From Sialis fuliginosa (taxonomy: Eukaryota > Arthropoda > Insecta > Megaloptera > Sialidae): DNA of 64,000 nt. Shown here one piece after another: positions 45,409-56,024 of the stretch. The stretch lies in NCBI GenBank assembly GCA_961205875.1, contig OY540813.1:1645001-1709000 (forward strand), read 5' to 3'. The notes beneath the pieces were generated by a model. That model was given only the letters and a program-made list of their open reading frames with translations. It had not been told where the DNA came from and did no database searches. Both the position numbers and the translations under genes were made by a program. Within the stretch, counting starts at the first letter, position 1. Each line of letters opens with the position of its first letter.

Positions 45409-48400
45409 TATAAATGAAATTTAAATTATTTATTTGTTTTATTACACACAATAACATCTCTCTCACGCTATCACTCAAAACAGCTGAGCTGTTACAAGGA
45501 AAGATAAAGGACAAACAATTTTGGTAACAGCTTAGACAAGGACAAATCACACATTTCCTAGCATTGTTACTTTTAAATTTTAAAATAAATATCAATTGTT
45601 TTGAATTATAAAATTAATTATTAATAAACGTTTTATATTGTCTTTAAAAGTATTTTAGTGATAATTGATTAACAGTAAAACGTCTATTGGGTGCTATCAT
45701 CTCTCAGACATACCAAATTCAATTGTAATTTAATATGCATGAAAATAACAAGTGACATTTAAAAAAAGATGGCCGCCGTCAAATTTTGGTTTTATATACG
45801 GACTTGCATTGGTTGTTATGTATCCACACAGAACATTATACAAGTCCCTGCACATTTTTTTGGAATTTTCTGAAAAAAGAATACATATTTGCATTTTTTT
45901 GAGGTTAGGAAATAATTGAAACAAATGAATAAATACATTATTAAATTATATACTTTATTTGCGATAAATGTTTAAATATAACACCCGAATATACTCTAAA
46001 CTTCATAAGAAAAAATGTTATCCATATCACTAAATAAATTGACATGAAACATAATCACAATAATACATTGACTACAAATTAACATATCGTAGAATAAATT
46101 CACCGATTACATATATTTTTTTATAATTATTTATACATTTACTTGAATTCCATGCATTTTAATTAAATTCAAATAACACCTATTTTTATTTCTTCTTAAA
46201 TAAGTTTTAATATAATTTTACTAATTGTATTAATATATTTCAAATATGGCAAATTCTATCATTTTGGAAGTTAAAAACTTCTAAATTGCATTACATAAGG
46301 AATTAATTAACAAAAATGACAGCATGAGCCATATTATATTAAATATATGTTTTGAAACACAGAACAAAATATATGTAATCATTTATTTGCTAGAATATAA
46401 TTACTAGTTCCAAAATAAAAAATCTATTTTTATATATTATTATATTATATATTTTTTCTAAATAAAATGCCAGTATAACACTTGTCAAATTAACGTTCAA
46501 TTCTAAGCTCAATTTATTGGTGAAAGTAAAACATGTTCTATTTTTCCGTACATTGTTCTTCAACAATGAAACATTATATTTAAGGTTATGTTTTTTTTTT
46601 TTTAATTTCTATAGGTTGGTATCGCTGATCAAGTCAAAAAAATTGACAACTGCAAAACGTTTCAAGGCTATCAAGTAAAATTGATGAAAAAAAACCTGAC
46701 AAGTGTAATACAGAGTTAAAAATCTGTTAATAGTTGTATGCACACATAAAATTCTCATTCAAAATAATTTACAAAAATAATAGCCAATTTTATTTTGTTA
46801 TTTTGCTATCTAAGTTACCTCTATGTCTTTTTAAAATGAGGTTTTTGTCTCTTTTTCAGACAAGCTTCTAGAATGTTTGTCGTATGTTTATTCTCAACAA
46901 TTGGCCAATATTTTTTAAAATACAAACGTTTTAAAAACAAATATACATCTGATTTCTAAAACGCTACGACTTTTTTTGAATACTAAGATAAAATTTTGAA
47001 GAATTTATCTATATATCTAAACATATACACATATTTCAATTCAACCGAAAGTTATTGTGCTTAATACAGTCATTTTTGATAGCAATACAATACAATTTAA
47101 CCCGTCAAGCGCGAAAACCAAAACACGGAAAAAGTACAGCATTAAAAATTCGAGATTCTTTTTTAGTATATGTCAAAATCCAGTACGCTTGAAGGGTTAA
47201 ATGTTACAAGAAATAAATGGACACAGTAACAACACGTTTAAAAATTTAATACAACAATGCAATTTTCAATGCAGTTTGGAATAATTTTAATTCCAATTTG
47301 CTAAGTGCTTTTTTTACGTTTGATAAATTCTGTGCCACGAAATCTAAACGTCAAATATATAGTTTTTACGATACAAAAAAAAATATAGGTTATGTTTTTT
47401 TTTTTTTTTACAGTATTGGTAAATATTAAATATAATTAAAAACGGCTACATGATAATTGTATTTATTTAAATTATTGATATTATCACTTCGCGATATAGC
47501 ACAATAATAATAATTCAGATCTAAATTCAGGTAAACTTCGCTTATGCGAATTTTAAATTTCAATACCGTAAACTTTGGATCTGTGAATTAAAATTGTTAT
47601 GTTTTTACTTTACCTATAAATTTATATAATAAAAAAAAAAATACATAAAAAAGTGTATTTTTTTTTATTTTTGAACCAAACTGAAAATTCCTCAAATAAA
47701 ACTAATTTACTTAATGAATTTTCACTTTACAAGGCATTTCTTGGAACCAAACTATTTTGTTAAGCAAGGTTTACCTGTATTTATAAATTGTATCAGTTCT
47801 AATACAATTTATGATGAGTGAATTAAAAAAAAAATAGTCTTGTGTTTGGGGACATAGAACTCGGGAACTATAAATCACACAAACGTCAAATTGGTCTTAA
47901 AATGTGTGTTATATAGTCTAATTTCACGTATTAATGTTTCAAATCATTTTGATTAATAGTTTAGAAGATACAGCTTTTTAAGTAAAATACGGAATCGAAG
48001 AACAATTTAATATAGTTTACTTAATGGGCCGTAACTATTAAACGATTCATCAAAACAATTTGATATTTTTACACATAAAACTAGAATACATAACGAACAT
48101 TTTAAGACCGTTTTGAAGTTTCTGAGATTTATAGTTCCCGAGTTGGGAGACTTTTTTTTAACCCACCAATATTATAAAGGAATAAAATATAAGTCCATAT
48201 TTTCTATCTTCTTTGATATTGTCTTAATATTGAACTTGCTGTTTATTTTTGTTAAATAAAAGAAAATATACATCACTAATAATTTTTTATTTATATTTTA
48301 AAAAAATCTACCATTTTAAACAAAAATCAAATACTACATTATCAAATTAGAAAACAAATTCAGTTCATAATAATAATAATTATATCGATCCATTTAAATA

Positions 48401-48527
48401 ATATATATTTATATATATTATGATTTTTAAATCTTTTTTAAATTTAAATACAGCTAATTTTTATCTACATTCTGTTTTATATAACTTGAAAATCATGTTA
48501 AATTGATGATTTACCAAGCAAACAGTT
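45409..48527. other. Convergent intergenic / probable 3' UTR of LAPTM4-like gene
   Basis: About 3.1 kb, very AT-rich, with no exon recognised on either strand. Minus-strand AATAAA occurs at 48247-48242 and at 45959-45954, so part or much of this interval may be 3' UTR of the minus-strand gene. A foldback repeat lies at 47837-48155. Confidence 0.5.
47837..48155. repeat. Inverted pair related to the 167 bp satellite
   Basis: The left half, GTCTTGTGTTTGGGGACATA then ACTATAAATCACACAAACGT and TATATAGTCTAATTTCACG, matches the satellite monomer. The right half is an inverted diverged copy ending GATTTATAGTTCCCGAGTTG. It resembles a small foldback element. Confidence 0.7.
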
Positions 48528-49917
48528 TTACTTTGATGCTGCGTTATCGGCATTTACGATACCAGATGGGCCTGGCTTTGTAATCGGTTCTACGTTAATG
48601 GTAACCTCGTTCTCTGAAGGGCTGGCTTGTGCGACAGCTCCAGAGGTGCTTGGAACTTTATAAAATATCAAGAATGTAACCTTTACCATTTTAAATAACA
48701 AAATAATTAAATACCTGCATCGTCGTCGGAGACGGTGGCGGGCGTGCTGTTGACCACAACGACGCTGGCTTCTCCGACGGCTGCCTGGTACGATGGCGGC
48801 GGAGCCTGCTTGCACGCGGCCTCGTAGTCAGGCAGAAGGGATGAGTAGTCAGGTTCTGTCGGTGGCCGCAGGTCAGACATCTCTCCAGGCATGATGTAGT
48901 GAATTGCACTACGGAGCGCATGCTGACGCAAGCACAGATACTTGTAGCAGCGCCACACAATGCCAATGCAGTAAACCTGATAGAAAAATAATCAACTCTT
49001 GTTTTGATCCAATGTATATATTATCAACACTTACCTTAATAATCATGGAAAGCAAGAAAGCAAACAGGACGACCAAAGACAAGCACTGTGGACTGAGCTG
49101 GAGCAAGTAGCTTCTGAATGGCAAATGCCAAGTCTCAGCAACGAGGCGATGCATTGATCGCATGTAGCAAGCGTACCCAGTCGCTGTCAGTCTGTAACAG
49201 AATGTAAGTGAACTAAACATTATTGGAAAACCAACAAATGACGTTGACTTACGTGCTGATTGCAAAATCAAACAGTTGAAGACAGAAAAATGGTAAAAGA
49301 TGGGTTGCCTTCCCTTTGATCGCTCCATAAACTAACAGTAGGGTTATAGAGAGTGTGCACATTGTCACAAGAGCCCCCATATCCAAATCGGCTGAAACAA
49401 TTTAAAAAAATTACATAAACAAAACAAAAACAATTTTTTTATATTTCCTTACGATAATATAAACCATGATCGCGTTGTTGTGGTAATCCAGAAGGATAAG
49501 GAGGTTCTACTTTACTAAGAGGTGTTGGTAGTCCTTCCAGAGCACCATCAATTTCAAAATTTCCATTATTTCCATTAAGCCCATTATTTGCATAATCAAA
49601 TTGATCAATATCGTTAGTTCCTCTGCCTTCATGTAATAATCCACGATTGCGTAAAATAACAGCCAGTACACTCAATGCAAGGACATGGAGAATCTAAAAT
49701 TACATAGTTAATAAGGAAGCAAAACAAATTGATAAAGTAAACAGAGTTATTTACAAAACAAATAATAACGATAATAATTGTTTATATTACTTACCAAATG
49801 CCAGATACCTAGAATGATTGTTGCCGTACGGACGTGAAGACAAAATAAACATCGCCACTCACTGCTGATAGCAGGCCCTGCTTTCAGCCTCATTGTTATC
49901 ATTTGCATTCTCGACAT
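48528..49917 (-). CDS. LAPTM4: Lysosomal-associated transmembrane protein, LAPTM4 family
   Basis: Four-pass membrane protein of late endosomes and lysosomes. Minus-strand exons: 49917-49795, 49693-49453, 49391-49253, 49191-49035, 48976-48715 and 48655-48528, giving 349 aa with closed phases, longer than human LAPTM4A (233 aa). The N-terminal CLFCLHVRTATIILGIWHL matches the family's CHVRTGTIILG start and begins membrane segment 1. LLLVYGAIKGKATHLLPFFC and LQLFDF mark the second and third segments, and a hydrophobic VVLFAFLLSMIIKVYCIG-like stretch followed by the WRCYKYL motif marks the fourth. The cytosolic tail has PPPSY (a PPxY-type Nedd4-family docking site) and tyrosine motifs such as PDYEAA. 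The family member (4A or 4B) is not resolved. The loop between segments 1 and 2 is unusually long and Asn/Gly-rich. An acceptor-like CAAACAG at about 49928-49934 suggests a non-coding first exon upstream. Confidence 0.88.
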
Positions 49918-50916
49918 TGATAGTTTATCTGTTTGAAAATACCAAAGTATATTCTAACAATACTTACAAATAATTAAACTAACCAACCCCCAATTACCCG
50001 AACAATAACAACAAAACAAATTAAACACGATATAAATAATTACGTTGACAGTAAAAAGGAATAAACAATTTCATTAAAACATAATGGTGGCTTTTGACAA
50101 TCACAGTAGAGAAAATAGAACATATACATATATAGATATGTGCACTAATTATGACCGAGATATAAAATACAAAATCACATTACCATAAAACACAAATTGA
50201 TTACTAAAGTTTCTTAACACACATATGTTGATAACAAATAAGCTCTTGCGACAAAAATATCGCGTTAAATGTATGACATTCAATACTACCTGCAACTAGG
50301 GTATTTAATAGTATGAATCATCCGCGCAAGGTCTTTTTTTCACCAGCTGGCCATACTGTCTCCCAAGACGCCCAAACAATCAATTGAGGACACAATGTAT
50401 TTGAGAGAGAAAGCAATATGTCAACATTTTATGGGTGCATGACGTCACAAATATTAAAAATCACGTGTAAATATGTTACAATAGAGTAAAATGTGCTATT
50501 TCTCCCATTCGCAAATCCGTTTGTATCAAAAACCTAGACTCGGGAAAATATAAACGTTTTTGGAGCTGGAATTAGTATATTTCTCGCATTTTTGTATTAT
50601 GTATTACAAATTAATAATGGACCAATGAGAAGCTGAGAGTTTGTCCTTATTCCTTTTGGGGACAAATATGTCAAAAATAAAAATTACCAACTATAACAAA
50701 AAATAAAACCAAAAACACTATTTTATTAACACAAATACAATTTTACAAAAAAATAAATATACAAGGTTGCGTGTATAAATAAATCAACAAATAGTCTAAT
50801 AAACATAATATTTAATCACATTATGGCACTCCCTCATACATACAGTCATGATAAAAATCTGAATATAATATAACAAATTTGATTTATTTTAATACATAAA
50901 TAAAAATACAAGAAGG
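49918..50916. other. Interval between LAPTM4-like 5' end and LKB1 3' end
   Basis: About 1 kb with no coding exon recognised. It should hold the LAPTM4-like promoter and 5' UTR, and the LKB1 3' UTR. Minus-strand AATAAA candidates for LKB1 are at about 50888-50883 and near 50725-50720. Confidence 0.5.
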
Positions 50917-53438
50917 TCACGATTGTTTACATCCTGGAATTTTCTTTATCGTTATACAAGATATAGGTTTCCTCCATTTTCGCTTCGTTGACTGTCCGTT
51001 ATTCTGTACATTCTGATCACTCTGTACTTGCCCGTTAGTACATTGTTCTTCCGTTTCAGACCATTTCATTTCTAAAACAACAAACGAAAAAAATTAACAG
51101 ATCAAAATATGTTCATTTTTTTTAAATTAACATCTACCATTTAGTTCCCGCTCCGTGTAATATTGTGCGCTGCTATCTCCATCTCCATACTCCTCTCTGA
51201 AGTACTCTATTAAGTACGGAACAACTGTCATGGTGTGTAAAGCATCACCGCGTAGAGGCGGTATTGGAACATGCTCATACAACCTCGGTGGCTTTCTATT
51301 TAACCAACTGGAATAAACAATATGTATTTTATATCAAGCTGTTTCATCAAAAATGAATAATATCACAAACTTACTCGTGTTGTCTAACCTGCTGCAAACA
51401 AAACCTATCTTCAGGTTCTCTCTGCAACATGCCTGATAATAAAGACCGCAGTGAATCTTCTATTTCCGCTGGAATTTCAAATATGCCTCTTCCGATACTT
51501 TCAAACAACCGATAGACGTTATCTCCCTCGAAAGGATACGAACCCGTAATAAAATTATATCTGAAAACAACATGAATCAAACAAAGCAGCTTATTTTATT
51601 TTTTTTGCTCTTACAAAGTTACACCACTGCTCCAAATATCGACTTTAAAACCTGCAAATGCTTCGCTACCATTTGCTATTTCTGGAGGTTGAAATGCAGG
51701 TGAACCTTGCCCCGTATAACAAATATCATCAGCTGCAAACATATCTAAAGCCTAAAAGAAATCAATAAAGAACTAAGTATATACAATACATACAAGTTAG
51801 GAACTCATCAATTTATAAATTGGTAATTACAACAATCATTTTATCAATTAGCCAATCAGAATGCTAAATTTTTTTCAAAAAACACAACAATTAGGAACTT
51901 ATCAATTTATTTTATTATAGATCAGCCAATCATAGTGCTCTATTTTTTTTTTCAACAATCAACTGTCAGAAAATGTAACAATTAGGAACTTATCAATTTA
52001 TAAGTTGGTAAATTGCAACAATCATTTTATGTACTAGCCAATCACAGTGCTCTATTTTTTTTTCAACAATCAACTGTCAGAAAATGCAACAATGGTGGAT
52101 GATGTAAATCTATAGTGGAAATATTATTTTGTAAATACATGATAATTCACTTTTAAAGTAATAAAATTTCCAGCAGTAGGTCAGTGAACAATGATCATGA
52201 TTTGACCTGATGGTAAATTATTATTTATCTGATCAAACTTCAAAAGTTAATTAGACTTTTGTATAAAATTCAGTGCACTGTGTTTTTGTTAGTGACAAGT
52301 AATATTTTGTGCAACAATCCTACCAGTAAGGAATAAATAAATATAATTTTTTTAAATTTACTATGATTTGACCTTGAAAGAGAATAACACATTAATCAAT
52401 CATTATACACCGTAATAGCTTCAAATGCCCAGATGAATTTTTCAAAAATGGTTACGATTTCATAAAAAAATATTGATCTCAAGAATTGACCACATTCTAA
52501 CAGAATAAAGTACTTGAGTGCAATTTTGAAACTGGGACAGTCTGCATAACTTTAAATACAAAATATTCATAAGATAGGCAATAAAAATAATAACAAAAAC
52601 ATAAGTTAATAATAAAGTTATTTCTTACCTCAGCTACCCCCAGATCAGATATTTTCAAAGTCCCATCTAACGTGAGCAGTAAATTTCCCGGTTTTATATC
52701 TTTGTGAATAATTCGTTGACTATGTAAATATTCTAAACCATCAATTAACTGAATAAAATAATCGTGAGCTTGCGATACTGGAAATTTCTTATCAGGTGCT
52801 GATTCGAGCATGTCCTGAAGACCCCCTACACAGTACTCCATCACTAGATACATTTTCTGCTTCTCCTCATTATAAAAAACATCCACTAGACTGATAACAT
52901 TTTTGTGTTTTAAGTTTTTAAGTAATTTGATTTCCCTGAAACGATTTTAACTGTGTTAATATTTGCAGAAAATGGCCAGTCTGCTTGGTTGGGTCGTCGA
53001 TTCTATTTCATATGTAAGTATTGTTTTTTATTACCTCTGTACATTTTGTTCACCGTTAGGAATTCTCCGAAGTTTTCGTTTCTTTAATATTTTAACAGCA
53101 CGCCTACAAAGAGTTTCTGAATCTAACATTTCCTTAACTTTCCCATAAGACCCTTCCCCTAGTGAATCCCCCATCACATATTTTCCTATCATTTTAAATT
53201 TCTTTTTCTTCTCTTGGTAAATAATTTGGTCGCTGTCAACTCGGTGAAAAAACAAGTTGACATTGTCGAGATCTTCGATTGGTTCATCATTAAGCCAAGA
53301 TGCTTGCTGACACTCGCCAATATCCTCATTACTATCAACACTCAATAATACGTTCTCATTTTCTAAATCATTTTCCGATTTTGTTGTATCTGCCTCTGTA
53401 TTACTTTTACTGATATTACACATATTATTTCTGTCCAT
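50917..53438 (-). CDS. STK11: Serine/threonine kinase LKB1 (STK11)
   Basis: Master kinase that, with STRAD and MO25, phosphorylates the activation loop of AMPK and related kinases to control energy balance and polarity. Minus-strand exons: 53438-53035, 52935-52629, 51751-51615, 51560-51375, 51307-51138 and 51071-50917, giving 452 aa with closed phases (human 433). The kinase domain starts near residue 87: glycine loop [14 protein letters not shown], catalytic lysine K116 in RRAVKILKK, catalytic loop [11 protein letters not shown] in ISDLGVAE, then [15 protein letters not shown] and [11 protein letters not shown]. After the domain, HTMTVVPYL keeps the conserved threonine (Thr336 in human). The C-terminus is GCKQS, a CaaX-type farnesylation signal comparable to human CKQQ. 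The acidic N-terminal extension is longer than in human. Confidence 0.96.
51786..52095. repeat. Three irregular tandem units of about 100 bp in LKB1 intron
   Basis: ATTAGGAACTTATCAATTTA, AGCCAATCACAGTGCTCTAT and CAACAATCAACTGTCAGAAA recur two or three times between 51786 and 52095. The intron spans 51752-52628. Confidence 0.7.
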
Positions 53439-55127
53439 AATTTAACACATTTGCACTATAGTACAAAAGAAATAAAACCATAATAATTATATACAGATAA
53501 ATAATTTATATTATTAAAAACAAATTTTTATCTATTTGGTTTTTTCATGATCTTTTAAGTTTGACTTTTCTATTATCAATAATTGTTATATAGGGATTTT
53601 CAGTTCGGTTAATGTTCGTAACCTATATGTTGGCAACCCTTAAAAAGGCGGAGTTCGTGTTATGCCAACTGTAAATATTTATTCATGCAAAAATAATATT
53701 TATAAATAGATCATTGTTGTCACCATTATTGAAAATTTATTCTTTTACACTTGTACCTCTTTAAATAGATATATTTATAAAGCACATAAAATATTTATAT
53801 ACACTTGAAAAATTAAACCAAACTGAATATTAATTTTATTATGTACCTTTAAATACTTAAAAAAAACATCATCTACTAAAATAAATATATTACATATCTT
53901 CAAATATATTTAATAAAAGATCAACAATCGACAACTGTTAGCTGTCATCAGACCACGTGGTTTGTGACAATCCAAATAAAGCTTTTGGGTCACCTTGAGA
54001 ATGTCATTCAAGAATAAATATACGAAAATTTGAACAATCTTTACCATATTTTTTTGAATGAAAGTCATGCTCGACTAATGAGTAAAACATAACATAAATT
54101 CAACTATTCTAAAATATCGACATAGGTAAGATACATTTTCTATTTTGTTCCTACTAATAGAGAAATATTTCTACAAACATGACCTATTGACATTTTCATT
54201 TAATATATAGATAAATTTTTCAAATCTGTTAAAAAAACTGTGATATTCCTACCGAAAAAATAACAGATTATTGTATAAGCACATCAGTGGAAATTTCATA
54301 ATGTATTATGTGGAATAATAATAAATAATAATTTAAATTAGTTGTAATTTAATGCTAATTATATGAATTATTTTAAGAAGCCTATTAAATACATTTTATT
54401 AAGTATGCAATTGTATAATAATTTATATAACGTCGGTTTTTATTATATATTATAAATATTTATTGTATTAATATTAAATTAAGGACATATACATATATTT
54501 TAAGTGAGTAGTAAAATATATAAATATTATATTATATACAACCAATTTTTTCTACAATTGTTTTATGTACAAAATTGATTAAAATATATCGGAAGTACAA
54601 AGTACGTTTATGTTAATATAAAATTATGGATCGCTTTGATATATGTATATATATTTTTTAACATTAGAAAAGCTTTGAATTGTACTATTTGAGAATTATA
54701 ATATCATAAATTTATTATTTTTATAAAACTAATCTAAAAATTGATTATGCAATAAATTAAGTATACATTAATCAAATTGATACATGTTTCCACATTTTTC
54801 TAATTTCTTCTCAACAGTTTCTGCTTCAAGTAAATAGAATACACATCAAAATTTTATATATTAATTTTTAGTTTCTATACATGATTATTTATTACTTGTT
54901 TTTTATGTTCATTTTAGCTACTTTTATAATTTTGAATATGAGAAATATTATTAAACTTTTCAGAAAAGTAAGTCTTATTTTTGTTATAATTATATTTCAT
55001 AATTTAATCATTTTTGTGGATTGTCGGATTATTTTTCTACGAAAGATAATTTCTTTCGATTATGTATTAACTTCTTTTTTATTGGTTTTATAAAAATTAT
55101 GTATATTATTAATATTTAATAGGTTAG
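53439..55127. other. Divergent intergenic between LKB1 and AGL
   Basis: Very AT-rich. A short open frame at 54881-55093 ends an ATG-bearing stretch with the donor-like AGAAAA|GTAAGT at 54968, but its phase does not match the next candidate acceptor at 55294. No exon called. Confidence 0.45.
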
Positions 55128-55280
55128 TTTTTCACATTGGGGGTAACGGTCCCCCTAACCTATTTTGAATGCATGAAATGATCTATTTAGGTTATATTTT
55201 GAATACAAGTATAGTATACTTGTAACACATCGTAGCTTTATTTTTTCACATTAGGGGTAACGTTCCCCCTAATTTGAAAA
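55128..55280. repeat. Duplicated hairpin-bearing segment upstream of AGL
   Basis: TTTTTCACATTGGGGGTAAC followed by GGTCCCCCTAA at 55129, and TTTTTCACATTAGGGGTAAC followed by GTTCCCCCTAA at 55245, are two copies about 116 bp apart. Each has a short G-run/C-run stem around a TAACG-containing loop. Similarity continues (AATGATCTA..TATTTTGAA) up to the presumed exon border. Confidence 0.65.
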
Positions 55281-55293
55281 ATGATCTAATCAG

Positions 55294-55429
55294 AGTGTAT
55301 TTTGAAGTGTGGTACGTGTGTAAGACTGCGGCCAAGCTTGCCGTCTCCGGCCTGCTGCTGGCTGCCGCAAGCAGGGCTTGTTTATGGTGCGTGAACACTA
55401 TATTGTGTCGCGCAAGAGATACCAACCGT
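55294..55429 (+). CDS. AGL: Candidate upstream AGL exon with hydrophobic N-terminal segment
   Basis: The frame reads VYFEVWYVCKTAAKLAVSGL, then LLAAASRACLWCVNT, and ends in CRARDTNR at a strong donor, CGT|GTAAGT. It joins in phase 0 to the AGL exon at 56025 ([14 protein letters not shown]). The codons are GC-rich compared with the surroundings, as in the true exons of this window. The 5' border is uncertain: an acceptor after CTAATCAG would place it at 55294, and no in-frame ATG exists, so a further upstream exon is required. The hydrophobic stretch could act as a membrane anchor or targeting segment. It may belong to one isoform only. Confidence 0.5.
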
Positions 55430-56024
55430 GTAAGTGGTGTAGAGTTACGATATGACTATTGAGTTTATATGTATTTTTATGAATTACATACTTGTTTTTA
55501 ATTCTACATCATTCATTTTCTTTAACATAGTTTATGTTTATTTTAGTGTAACTAAAATCCAGGTTGTAAATTATTTGTTCCTGAAATACATTTATTTACA
55601 GTTAAATCTAGGAGACTTGTTTTTAAATAGAATAGAAAATCTAACAACAATATCTTAATGTAACAGATATGTTTTTATGGGCACCAAAGCGTGTAAATTG
55701 TATAAAATATCAAACAAAGTAATGTGATATATTTTTTTGTCTGTTCCAACTGAGGTAACGCAATGTTATTAAAAGGGCTTCGACATCTACAAACCAATCT
55801 TATTCAGTGGTGTTACTCCAAATGTGTTGACTGATTTTTATTCTACGATATACAGTTTTTGTGATATTAATATATCTTGTATATAATTTATTTGTGTTTC
55901 AATGCGTGATATTTTTTAAATTAAAATTAGTTTACGTTACTTTAATTAAATGTATCTATTAAAAGGTTCTTATGATTTAAAATTTTAGATAATAAAGAGT
56001 GCATGATATTTTTTTATTTTCCAG

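Noticed and set aside
54881..54968. ATG-bearing stretch with a good donor as the first AGL exon
   Set aside because: It ends in phase 0, while the best acceptor for the next candidate exon (55294) needs two bases carried over. The sequence is plain AT-rich.
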